Shown here one piece after another: positions 5,671-12,689 of a stretch of 14,202 nt of DNA. Made by a program: the position numbers and the translations under genes. Numbering within the stretch: position 1 is the stretch's first letter; every line of letters starts with the position of its first letter. The notes under the pieces were generated by a model. The model searched no databases. It was not told the DNA's origin and was given only the letters and a program-made list of their open reading frames with translations. The stretch is from an uncultured Acetatifactor sp. (GTDB lineage: Bacteria > Bacillota > Clostridia > Lachnospirales > Lachnospiraceae), in contig CAOOJO010000029.1 of assembly GCA_948496895.1 (NCBI GenBank), forward strand, positions 1 through 14,202. Direction: 5' to 3'.

Positions 5671-6612
5671 ATGAAGAAAGAAAAGAAGCGGATCTACCAA
5701 TACGGAATGAACAAAAAGACCCAGCTTGAGCTCTATGCCATGATGGCCCCGGGAACGATCCTGGTCATCCTGTTCTGCATCGTCCCGCTGTTCGGGCTGC
5801 TGATCGCCTTTAAGGACTACAGGCCCGTCAGCGGCGTGGAGGGGATTTTCACCAGCCCCTGGAACAATTTCCGGAACTTCAAGATTCTGTTCCGCAATTA
5901 CGATTTCCTGCCCATGCTGAAGAACACCCTGGGCATCAACCTGCTGAACAATCTGCTCAGCATCCCGGTGACCCTTTTCTTTGCCCTGATGCTGAACGAG
6001 GTGCTGAACAGCAGGTTCAAGACTCTGATTCAGACCGTCACCTATATGCCCCATTTCCTGTCCTGGGTAGTGTTCGGCGGACTGTTCATGACTTTGCTGA
6101 GCACCGACAATGGCCTGGTGAATTCCGTCCTGATGAAGATTGGCCTGATCGATTCCCCCATCGGCTTCCTGGCGGAGCCGAAGTACTTTTGGTGGATCAC
6201 AGCCATCACCTCCCTGCTGAAGGAGTTGGGCTGGGGGGCCATCCTGTACATAGCGGCCATCGCGGGGGTGGATCAGGAGCTATACGAGGCGGCCATGATA
6301 GACGGGGCCGGGCGGTTCAAGCGGATGTGGTACATCACGATTCCCAGCATCAAGACCACCATCATGATCATGGTCATCTTCGCCATCAGCGGCATGCTGA
6401 ACAACAACTTCACCCAGATTTACGTATTCCAGAACTCGCTGAACATCTCCGCCAGCCAGGTCATCGATACCTACATCTACGAATACGGGCTCAGGCAGCT
6501 GCAGTTCGGCATGGCAACGGCGGTGGGGCTTGCGAAATCCATCCTGGCGCTGGTGCTTCTGTGCGGTGCCAACAAGGTGTCCAACAAGCTGACGGATACG
6601 GGATTATTCTAA
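5671..6612 (+). CDS. Carbohydrate ABC importer permease (LplB/YteP-like)
   Basis: This 313-residue inner-membrane subunit forms half of the translocation channel. After a basic N-terminus (MKKEKKRIYQYGMNKKTQ) comes the first membrane segment (about 22-46, APGTILVILFCIVPLFGLLI), followed by about five further segments. The family signature loop ELYEAAMIDGAGRFKRMWYI (about 204-223) is the EAA motif that docks on the ATPase subunit, with the conserved EAA---G pattern intact. The length matches the LplB/YteP group of CUT1-type permeases. GGAGG sits 6 bases before ATG 5671. It is separated from the binding-protein gene by two hairpins and from the next permease by 21 bases. No ATPase gene is nearby, so it presumably uses a shared MsmX-type ATPase encoded elsewhere. 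Confidence 0.95.
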   Translation: MKKEKKRIYQYGMNKKTQLELYAMMAPGTILVILFCIVPLFGLLIAFKDYRPVSGVEGIFTSPWNNFRNFKILFRNYDFLPMLKNTLGINLLNNLLSIPVTLFFALMLNEVLNSRFKTLIQTVTYMPHFLSWVVFGGLFMTLLSTDNGLVNSVLMKIGLIDSPIGFLAEPKYFWWITAITSLLKELGWGAILYIAAIAGVDQELYEAAMIDGAGRFKRMWYITIPSIKTTIMIMVIFAISGMLNNNFTQIYVFQNSLNISASQVIDTYIYEYGLRQLQFGMATAVGLAKSILALVLLCGANKVSNKLTDTGLF

Positions 6613-6633
6613 GGACCAGAAAGGCGGCATATT

Positions 6634-7569
6634 ATGAAAAAATCAGGGAAAACAGTAAAGCCATCGGAGAAGGGGATTTTCCATGTGTTCAATACAGTGG
6701 GAATGTGGGTGGTCATGATCGTCATGATCTACCCTATCTGGTTCGCCCTCATCAATTCACTGAATTTCGGAGATGAGCTTACGAAGGGCTACTCCTTCCT
6801 GTGGCCTGCCAAATTTACCTTTGCCAGCTGGAAGATGGTGCTGGGGGACGCGGAGATTCTGAGGGCTCTGTGGATCACCGGTTCCAGGACGATTCTGGTC
6901 ACCATCGGCTCCACCCTCGTGACGGCCATGTTCGCCTATGGGTTCTCCAGGCCCTATCTGAGAGGGAAGCAGTTCTTTACGGCGCTGGGGTTCGTGAGCA
7001 TGTACTTCAGCGGAGGCGTGATCTCCACCTTCCTGCTGTACAACTGGATCGGGCTGTACAATTCCTACTGGGTCTATGTGATTCCGGCTCTTTTCGGCGG
7101 TTTTTACAATGTCATCATCTATAATTCGAACTTCAAGGCCATCCCGGATTCCCTGTTCGAGTCCGCCAAGCTGGACGGGGCCAACGAGTTCAGGATCTTC
7201 TTCTCCATCGTGTTCCCCCTGTCCAAGCCGGTCATCACGGCTCTGGGCGTGTTCACGGCCTGCGGGGTCTGGAACGACTACGGAACCACCCTGTTCTACA
7301 CCCAGGACAATTCCCTGCAGACCCTGGCCAACTACACCCTGAAGCTGGTGAAGTCCAGCCAGGCGGCGGAGCAGCTGGCGGCCACCGTCATGCAGGCCAA
7401 CCAGTCCGTGTCCGCGCTGATCAACTCCGCCATGGGCAGCGGGGAGGCCACATCGAAGACCATAGAGCTGTCCGCCATGATACTGACCGCCATTCCGGTG
7501 ATCGTGGCCTATCCTTTCGTGCAGAAGTTCTTTACAAAAGGAGTCATGGTGGGATCTGTGAAGGGATGA
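6634..7569 (+). CDS. Carbohydrate ABC importer permease (YtcP/LplC-like)
   Basis: This 311-residue subunit should pair with the preceding permease. The N-terminal FNTVGMWVVMIVMIYPIWFALINSLN is the first membrane segment and matches the YtcP/LplC group, which has SL-S/N plus F-D just after it. Several more hydrophobic segments follow. The ATPase-docking loop reads DSLFESAKLDGANEFRIFFS (about 169-188), an EAA-motif variant with ESAKLDGA as usual for this subunit. The C-terminal PFVQKFFTKGVMVGSVKG is the characteristic end of the family. AAAGGCGG precedes ATG 6634. The stop is immediately followed by a small ATGCC-GGAA-GGCAT hairpin (7569-7582) and a 115-base gap before the next gene. Confidence 0.95.
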   Translation: MKKSGKTVKPSEKGIFHVFNTVGMWVVMIVMIYPIWFALINSLNFGDELTKGYSFLWPAKFTFASWKMVLGDAEILRALWITGSRTILVTIGSTLVTAMFAYGFSRPYLRGKQFFTALGFVSMYFSGGVISTFLLYNWIGLYNSYWVYVIPALFGGFYNVIIYNSNFKAIPDSLFESAKLDGANEFRIFFSIVFPLSKPVITALGVFTACGVWNDYGTTLFYTQDNSLQTLANYTLKLVKSSQAAEQLAATVMQANQSVSALINSAMGSGEATSKTIELSAMILTAIPVIVAYPFVQKFFTKGVMVGSVKG

Positions 7570-7684
7570 TGCCGGAAGGCATGCCGCCAAAAGGCGAAAG
7601 CAGTGCGCGCCGCTCTAAGAGACAAGAAGCCTGCATATATGGGGCGAACGGTATATGATTAATCTAAAAACGGAGAACCATACA

Positions 7685-10249
7685 ATGATGGAAAGCAAAA
7701 CAATGAGGGCCCTCTATGACGAGGAGCGGGGCGGGATTGTCTCGCTGACCTCCTCTCTGGACGGGCATCAGACGGAATTCGTGCTGACGCCGGGGGAATT
7801 CCCGGAATACGATACAGAGGGCGGGAAGTGGCTCGGCTGCGTGGAGGGAACCGTGGTGACGGGCGGCAGGGAGATTGCCTTCCGATGGGGGGACGTGCGC
7901 AGGGACTGCCGCTTCCAGAGGGCGCAGGGCTGTGGGCCAAGGATACTGGCGGCGTGCCCTGAAATCCGATGCGGGGACACAGTTCTGGGCCTGGACATGG
8001 AGTTCGCCTTTTTGGAGGAGATGCTCTCCTGGAAGATTGTCCTGAGGAACCAGGGCGAGGAGGACATCCTGATGCGAGACCTGAACATCCCTCTGCTGAT
8101 GAACCAGTATTTCAGGAACGATGACACGTTCAAATATGACCGCTGTGCCATGCGCCATACCTGCATCACAGGCCATTCCTCCTATCTGTATTGGGAGAAG
8201 TCCAGCGGGAACGGCCCGGTGCTGCTGATGATGCCTTTGGGCGACAGCGTATTCCAGGACCTGACCAAGGAGGAGAGCGGCCCCTTCGGCGGCCGCTTCC
8301 AGGAGGGTTGCGCCTATGAGGGGCTGGTGCGCGTGCACCTGGTAGCGTCCAAGCCGGTATACGGCGGGGAGGGGAACGAAATCCTCCTTAAGCCGGGGGA
8401 GAGCGCGGCATTCCAGGTAGGGCTGGTTTTCCTGGAAAGCGAGAGCCGGATTCCCGAGGCGCTGGAGGGGCAGTCCCTCACAGTCCTGAAGGCAGTGCCC
8501 GGCATGGTGGGACCTGTAGAAAATGACTTCCGCATCATGACCAGGCCACCAGAGGCCCGGGTGGAGCTGGACTCTGCGGAGGATTGGATCGTGGATACCA
8601 CCATCATGAACGGCTGGCGGGTGACGAAGGTGCGGTTCGCCGCCTGCGGCAGACGGTATGTCACCGTGGACAACGGCGGGAACAGGGCCCATTACTGTTT
8701 CTTCGGGACGGAATCGCCCCGGGAGATGATTGACGGGCACGCGGCGTTCATCGCCAGCCATCACCTGGAGCAGGACGAAGCGGATCCCTGCTTCCACGCC
8801 CTGCTGATGTGGGACATGGGCAACAAAAGACGGATCGACAGCGCGTTCAACCCCTACAGGGAGGACTGGTGGACCGGGGGGAGCGACGACCCGGGGCTGG
8901 CCAGCGGCCTGTTCCTGTCGGAGAAGAACGTATACAGGCCCGTGGAGGCCCAGCTGCGCGTCCTGCATGATTTCGTGGAGGACTTCCTCATAGACAGGCT
9001 CACGGAACAGCCTGGCTGGCGGGTGCACAGGATGGTGCCCTGGTATACCATGTTCGAGCCCTGGGCAGGGTATGGGGCGGATGACGTGTGGCGGGCATAT
9101 AATTATGTGCATGTAGTCAATGTCATGCGCAATATGTACCTGATAAAAAAGCGGTACCAGGTGCCCTTTTTCCGGGAGGCCACGGAGTACCTGAAAATGG
9201 CTTACGAATACACCATAGCCATGTTCCGTTTCTGGATGTATCCCAGGGGAGAGGGGGCCAGGGAGTTCGGGAATATGGGCGAGATGACATTGCCCCTGTA
9301 CCTGGAGGAAGACCTGCGGGCGGAGGGGCTCTGCCAGGAGGCGGAGGCCATCCGGAGGATCATGGACGAAAAGTCCCGGTATTTTGCCGGGAAGGAGTAT
9401 CCCTTCGGCTCCGAGATGCCCTATGACTCCACCGCCTTCGAGGCGGTCTATGCCTATGGGAAGCGGACGGGGAATTCCCATGTCATGGAATCCGCGGCCA
9501 GGGCCTCCTTCGCCAACAGAGGGAAGCAGCCTGTGTGGTTCCTGTACAATACCGATGTGCGGGGCGGAGGGGACACGGGGTGGAACAGCAGCTATATGAC
9601 CCAGCTGGGGGCCTGGCCCATCCTGGACTTCTGCCTGGACGAGGGGCATGTGGACGAGGACTGGATCCTGTCCTTCTACGGGGCCTATCTCTCGGGCTGG
9701 CTGCTGTACAATTCAGGGGGCTACTGGAACGCGGATCCGGAGAACCGGGGTGCCACGGGCTGGATCACCATAGCGTCCCGCATCAATGAAACAGACAGGG
9801 AACCGGCCCAGATAAGCGGCTCCGGGGAGAAGGCGGACATGCCCCTGTCCAAGGGCTGCGTCACCCTGTCCGGGGAGGCGGGCATCGGCTATTTCGGGGC
9901 GCTGCGCTGTGCCTGCTCCATTGTCATGGATCATTCCGTGCTGGGGAGGATCGGGCTGGGCTGCGATATCCTGCAGGAGGAAGGGGCGGAGGTCATCGTC
10001 CCCAGGGACGGGCTTTCCATGCGCATGTACCATGTGCCCGGGAGATGGAAGCTGGAGGTGACGGGGGGATACCTCAGGCGGGTCAGGACTGGCGCGGAGG
10101 GGCTGGAGATGGAAGTGGTACTGCAGTCGAAGAGCGGGGCGCTCATCCGCGTCATGTCCATCCCGGAAGCAGGAGAGAGGCAGAGGGTACTGCATCGGCA
10201 GGAGCTTGCGGGCGTTTGTGGGGAGTGCGTGACGGTGGTGAAGAAATAA
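7685..10249 (+). CDS. Large cytoplasmic protein resembling an (alpha/alpha)6 glycosidase, possibly DUF5695-like
   Basis: This 854-residue protein has no signal peptide or membrane segment. The first 400 or so residues look like a beta-rich, galactose-mutarotase-like domain that opens with RALYDEERGGIVSLTS, as in many glycoside hydrolases and lyases. The later half is rich in Trp/Tyr and helices: WYTMFEPWAGYGADDVWRAY (about 453-472), GNMGEMTLPLYLEEDL, PYDSTAFEAVYAYG, then GGGDTGWNSSYMTQLGAW and an NSGGYWNADPENRGATGW stretch. This resembles an alpha-toroid with many conserved acids and aromatics. From memory it is like Firmicutes proteins labelled DUF5695, but I cannot verify that. ATG 7685 is preferred over in-frame ATG 7655 because GGAG (7672-7675) lies 9 bases before it and the fold begins there. 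Being last in the import operon, it probably acts on the imported oligosaccharide. The reaction is not known. Confidence 0.8.
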   Translation: MMESKTMRALYDEERGGIVSLTSSLDGHQTEFVLTPGEFPEYDTEGGKWLGCVEGTVVTGGREIAFRWGDVRRDCRFQRAQGCGPRILAACPEIRCGDTVLGLDMEFAFLEEMLSWKIVLRNQGEEDILMRDLNIPLLMNQYFRNDDTFKYDRCAMRHTCITGHSSYLYWEKSSGNGPVLLMMPLGDSVFQDLTKEESGPFGGRFQEGCAYEGLVRVHLVASKPVYGGEGNEILLKPGESAAFQVGLVFLESESRIPEALEGQSLTVLKAVPGMVGPVENDFRIMTRPPEARVELDSAEDWIVDTTIMNGWRVTKVRFAACGRRYVTVDNGGNRAHYCFFGTESPREMIDGHAAFIASHHLEQDEADPCFHALLMWDMGNKRRIDSAFNPYREDWWTGGSDDPGLASGLFLSEKNVYRPVEAQLRVLHDFVEDFLIDRLTEQPGWRVHRMVPWYTMFEPWAGYGADDVWRAYNYVHVVNVMRNMYLIKKRYQVPFFREATEYLKMAYEYTIAMFRFWMYPRGEGAREFGNMGEMTLPLYLEEDLRAEGLCQEAEAIRRIMDEKSRYFAGKEYPFGSEMPYDSTAFEAVYAYGKRTGNSHVMESAARASFANRGKQPVWFLYNTDVRGGGDTGWNSSYMTQLGAWPILDFCLDEGHVDEDWILSFYGAYLSGWLLYNSGGYWNADPENRGATGWITIASRINETDREPAQISGSGEKADMPLSKGCVTLSGEAGIGYFGALRCACSIVMDHSVLGRIGLGCDILQEEGAEVIVPRDGLSMRMYHVPGRWKLEVTGGYLRRVRTGAEGLEMEVVLQSKSGALIRVMSIPEAGERQRVLHRQELAGVCGECVTVVKK

Positions 10250-10252
10250 TCG

Positions 10253-10281
10253 TTGCTTTTTTCCCGTCTATCCCATATAAT
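10253..10281 (+). promoter_or_regulatory. Promoter of the leader-peptide / CD3324-like unit
   Basis: TTGCTT (10253-10258) and TATAAT (10276-10281) are 17 bases apart, starting 4 bases after the stop of the preceding gene. Transcription should begin near 10288, so the new transcript would start directly with the hairpin at 10294-10331. Confidence 0.65.
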
Positions 10282-10293
10282 GATTATAACAGA

Positions 10294-10342
10294 ACCCAAC
10301 ATGGCTCCGGGCGATAGGGATCATGTTGGGTCTTGTGTTTTT
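10294..10342 (+). terminator. Intrinsic terminator ending the import operon; also an attenuator candidate
   Basis: ACCCAACATG (10294-10303) pairs perfectly with CATGTTGGGT (10322-10331) around an 18-nt loop, followed by CTTGTGTTTTT. It would end the import operon. It lies inside the transcript from the promoter at 10253-10281, so it should also stop most of those transcripts unless its folding is prevented. Confidence 0.75.
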
Positions 10343-10357
10343 AAGGAGGTGACAGCC

Positions 10358-10420
10358 ATGCTCATATACCCGCTGACGTCCAAGCGAGTCGTCGTCCTGC
10401 TCCATGCAAAGCCAGTATAG
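10358..10420 (+). CDS. 20-residue leader peptide
   Basis: The ORF reads MLIYPLTSKRVVVLLHAKPV and ends with TAG (10418-10420). The ribosome-binding site AAGGAGGT (10343-10350) is ideal and 7 bases from the ATG, better than that of any large gene in the window, which argues that it is translated. The codons for LLHAK lie on the 5' arm of a 14-bp RNA helix (10397-10410), and the stop codon lies in its loop, so a translating or stalled ribosome would melt that helix. I do not recognise the peptide. Confidence 0.6.
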   Translation: MLIYPLTSKRVVVLLHAKPV

Positions 10421-10475
10421 GCAGCGACATTTGCATGGAGTAGCTCTCAGTCGCTGACAGATCTGCTGGCTTTGC
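10397..10475 (+). promoter_or_regulatory. Mutually exclusive RNA helices upstream of the CD3324-like gene
   Basis: Helix 1: 10397-10410 (CTGCTCCATGCAAA core) pairs with 10430-10443, 14 bp with one G-U, loop 19 nt. Helix 2: GCAAAGCCAG (10406-10415) pairs with CTGGCTTTGC (10466-10475), extendable by two pairs. They share 10406-10410 and cannot coexist. The loop of helix 1 also has CAGCGAC (10422-10428), complementary to GTCGCTG (10450-10456), which would form a pseudoknot. A weak pairing of GCTCTC (10443-10448) with GGGAGC (10498-10503) could hide the downstream ribosome-binding site. This is consistent with translation-controlled attenuation. Confidence 0.6.
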
Positions 10476-10507
10476 TGCTTGACAGTACGATCAAGGAGGG
10501 AGCCTGC

Positions 10508-10771
10508 ATGAAATATCGGAACGCGAATGCCGTTCTCCCCAAGGAGCTGGTCGAGGAGCTGCGCAAGTACATCCAGTCCGGCTATCTCTACATTCCCGCA
10601 AAAGAGGAGGAGCACAGATCCTGGGGCGAACTATCCGGCTATCGAAAGGAGCTGGCCAAGCGCAATGCGCGAATCATCGCGGAGTACCGGGGCGGGGCTG
10701 CCGTCCGGGAGCTTGCGGAGCGCTATCACCTTTCCACATACGCCATCAAGAAAATCATATACCAGAAATAA
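10508..10771 (+). CDS. Small helix-turn-helix protein, CD3324-like
   Basis: This 87-residue protein begins MKYRNANAVLPKELVEELRK, followed by YIQSGYLYIPAKEEEHRSWG. It ends with a predicted helix-turn-helix, AVRELAERYHLSTYAIKKII (about 65-84). The N-terminal pattern and length match what I recall as the CD3324 family of Clostridia, related to Mor-type DNA-binding proteins; this is from memory. ATG 10508 is chosen because AAGGAGGGA (10493-10501) sits 6 bases before it and the conserved MKY.NAN start follows; an in-frame upstream extension to 10472 lacks such a site. It probably binds DNA as a small regulator. Its target is unknown. It has its own promoter, a leader peptide and an elaborate 5' leader, and ends at a strong terminator, so it is a self-contained unit. 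Confidence 0.85.
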   Translation: MKYRNANAVLPKELVEELRKYIQSGYLYIPAKEEEHRSWGELSGYRKELAKRNARIIAEYRGGAAVRELAERYHLSTYAIKKIIYQK

Positions 10772-10777
10772 TGCACG

Positions 10778-10808
10778 GGAGGGCTGCCGATGAGGGGCCC
10801 TCCTTTTT
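10778..10808 (+). terminator. Intrinsic terminator of the CD3324-like gene
   Basis: GGAGGGC (10778-10784) pairs with GCCCTCC (10797-10803), followed by TTTTT (10804-10808), starting 7 bases after the TAA. Confidence 0.85.
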
Positions 10809-10863
10809 GCGCTGCGGGAGCGCTGCCGTTCGCCCGAAGGAGTATACCGAACATTGCGGCACT

Positions 10864-10902
10864 GTCCTGTATACTGCGCACAGGACGTTCCTATGCTATG
10901 AT
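10864..10902 (+). promoter_or_regulatory. Candidate promoter with an inverted-repeat operator for the exporter operon
   Basis: GTCCTGT (10864-10870) and ACAGGAC (10880-10886) form an inverted repeat with a 9-base spacer. An extended -10, TGC-TATGAT (10894-10902), follows. No convincing -35 is present; its place is taken by the inverted repeat. This suggests a site for a dimeric regulator that activates or represses the exporter genes. Confidence 0.45.
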
Positions 10903-10950
10903 ATGAGGCAGGGAGACCTGTGGAGGTAAGAAGAACTAGCGGCGAGAAGT

Positions 10951-11019
10951 CCCATGGAGGAGGGAATGCCCCATGGAGACGGAAGGATTTGCGGGAGGGA
11001 GAACCCATGGAGGAGGGAA
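10951..11019 (+). repeat. Direct repeat carrying Shine-Dalgarno/start motifs
   Basis: CCCATGGAGGAGGGAA occurs at 10951-10966 and again at 11004-11019, with a partial third copy CCCATGGAGACGG at 10970-10982. Each copy contains an ATG and a strong purine-rich ribosome-binding sequence, so several alternative starts precede the exporter gene. Confidence 0.7.
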
Positions 11020-11024
11020 GGACT

Positions 11025-12008
11025 ATGGAGGCGAACAGCCTGAGAGAACAAAGCATCTATAGAACCCTGCGGAAGAAATTCAGCGCGAACAGAGGATGCC
11101 TGGCGGGCATCCTGGCCACGCTGGCGGCGGAGACGGCCATCTCCCTGCTGCTGCCGGGCCTCACCAGCCGCATCATCGACGGGCTGGACAGGCGCTCTAT
11201 GGCATGGCTGATATCGCTGGTGCTCCTTTTCCTGGCCACCGTGCTGATGGGCGGGCTGTTTTCTGTCCTGAACACATTACTGAGCGAGAAAGCGGGAAGA
11301 AAAGCCTGCGACGAGCTGCGGAAGGACATCTTTACGAGAATCTACCGCTTCCCCATGGCCCGGCACAAATCTGCCCGGACGGGAGAATTCCTGGAAAAGA
11401 TAGAGGGCGATGTGAACATCCTGGTGGGATTCTTCTCCAACATGCTGATCGACATCACAGGCAGCTCCCTTCTGGTGCTGGGCATATTGGTGGTGTTCGC
11501 GGGGAAGTCTTTGGCGCTGGGGCTGGTCTTTGGCCTGCTCACCCTCCTGATCTTCTCGATTTTCATAGGAACCCAGAAGAAGATCTCGCTGCTGTGGAAG
11601 TCTGCCAGGGACGCGGAGACCCAGGCCTTCGGGGAGTTCGCCCAGGTCATCCGGGCGGCCGTGGATCTGGTGGGGCTGGGAAAGGAAGGGTACGGCGCCG
11701 GGAGGTTCCGGGAGAAATTTGACCGATTCGGTCAAAAACAGGTGCGGGCCTCCTTCCTGGGGAACATCCCGGCTACCATATTCTACTCCCTGCTGAACGT
11801 GGGAGAGGGCATCGCTCTGGCGATTGGCATCTACCTCCTGAAAAGGAAGGAGCTGACCATGGGGGATGTATATCTGCTGCTGAGCTACGTGGGGCTGCTG
11901 AACACCCCCTTTTTCCTGCTGAAATACCAGTTCACCCAGCTCCCCGTGGCGCTGTCGGCCTTTTCCCGGCTGGATGCGTTCTACGCGGTAGAGGGAGAGG
12001 GGGAGTAG
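11025..12008 (+). CDS. ABC exporter half-transporter A, transmembrane part, cut by in-frame TAG
   Basis: These 327 residues form a type-IV exporter membrane domain with about six membrane segments, for example CLAGILATLAAETAISLLLP, WLISLVLLFLATVLMGGLF, SSLLVLGILVVF, LALGLVFGLLTLLIFSIFIG and IALAIGIYLL. Typical intracellular-loop sequences are present, including DIFTRIYRFPMARHKSARTG followed by EFLEKIEGDVNIL. The frame ends at TAG (12006-12008), exactly where a linker should lead into the ATPase domain. The same frame continues without further stops to 12689 as that domain, so this is one gene interrupted by a single codon. ATG 11025 has AGGAGGG (11011-11017) 7 bases upstream; ATG 11007 is an equally possible start. 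The cargo is unknown (peptide, lipid or drug). Alternatives are a recent nonsense mutation, a genuinely split transporter, TAG read-through or a sequencing error. Confidence 0.85.
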   Translation: MEANSLREQSIYRTLRKKFSANRGCLAGILATLAAETAISLLLPGLTSRIIDGLDRRSMAWLISLVLLFLATVLMGGLFSVLNTLLSEKAGRKACDELRKDIFTRIYRFPMARHKSARTGEFLEKIEGDVNILVGFFSNMLIDITGSSLLVLGILVVFAGKSLALGLVFGLLTLLIFSIFIGTQKKISLLWKSARDAETQAFGEFAQVIRAAVDLVGLGKEGYGAGRFREKFDRFGQKQVRASFLGNIPATIFYSLLNVGEGIALAIGIYLLKRKELTMGDVYLLLSYVGLLNTPFFLLKYQFTQLPVALSAFSRLDAFYAVEGEGE

Positions 12009-12689
12009 GCGGGGGAGATAGACAGCTTTGCCGATGGAAGCATTGTATTCGACTCGGTGACCTTCGGATATGGCGATGGCAATGCCGTGCTGAAGGACGT
12101 AAGCTTCCGGATAGGCTCCCATGACAGGGTACTGATTCAGGGCAGGACAGGCGGCGGGAAGAGCACGATCCTGCACCTGATCGCCGGGCTATACAGGCCC
12201 GCCGCCGGGGAGATATGGATTGGGGGGAATCCCATGAATGCGTATAAAAAGGGATGCGTCAATGGAAATGTCTACTATATCTCCCAGTTCTGCCCCGTTC
12301 TGGAGGATACCCTGTACAACAACCTGACCCATTTCCAGGACAAGTATGGGGAGAGGGAAATCGCGGAGGCTGTCAGGATGGCGCATTTGGACACATGGAT
12401 GCAGCGGAAGGGGATAGGGCTGCAGAGCATGGTGGGCCCGGACGACTTTACCCAGGATGAAAGGCAATTGCTGGCATGGGCCGGGGCGATCATCGCGTCC
12501 CCCCGGATACTGCTGGCGGACGAATTCGACGCGGCGATCGGCGACGGCACCTTGGAGATCATAGACGGGCTGATCCGGGACCGCTTTCAGGACGCCACCA
12601 TAGTGATGGTCTCCCATAAAGGCAGAAGCACCATAGAGCTCCAGAAAAGGATCTATGTGGAAGAGGGTGGCGCGGAGGTAAGGGAATGA
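12009..12689 (+). CDS. ABC exporter half-transporter A, ATPase domain downstream of the TAG
   Basis: In the same frame as the membrane part, this segment encodes a complete nucleotide-binding domain of about 226 residues. Motifs are A-loop VTFGYGDG, Walker A GRTGGGKST, Q-loop SQFCPVLEDTLYNN, Walker B ILLADE with the catalytic Glu, and H-loop VMVSHK. The signature motif is abnormal: FTQDERQ replaces LSGGQRQ. The D-loop is also altered (FDAAIGD). There is no ATG start for a separate protein. GTG 12057 is the first conventional start but lacks a ribosome-binding site and would drop the first beta strand, so independent expression would need re-initiation or read-through. The intact motifs argue against long decay. 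The last codons overlap the next gene (ATGA), implying tight coupling with half B. Confidence 0.8.
   Translation, partial: AGEIDSFADGSIVFDSVTFGYGDGNAVLKDVSFRIGSHDRVLIQGRTGGGKSTILHLIAGLYRPAAGEIWIGGNPMNAYKKGCVNGNVYYISQFCPVLEDTLYNNLTHFQDKYGEREIAEAVRMAHLDTWMQRKGIGLQSMVGPDDFTQDERQLLAWAGAIIASPRILLADEFDAAIGDGTLEIIDGLIRDRFQDATIVMVSHKGRSTIELQKRIYVEEGGAEVRE

Noticed and set aside
7655..7684. ATG 7655 as the start of the large cytoplasmic protein
   Set aside because: It is in frame but preceded only by GGGGCG, a weak site. ATG 7685 has GGAG 9 bases upstream and coincides with the start of the recognisable fold. The longer form cannot be fully excluded.
7664..9649. A 661-codon minus-strand ORF opposite the large operon protein
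   Set aside because: It is a mirror of the GC-rich coding strand; its Pro/His/Gly-rich translation has no domain pattern and no ribosome-binding site or promoter supports it.
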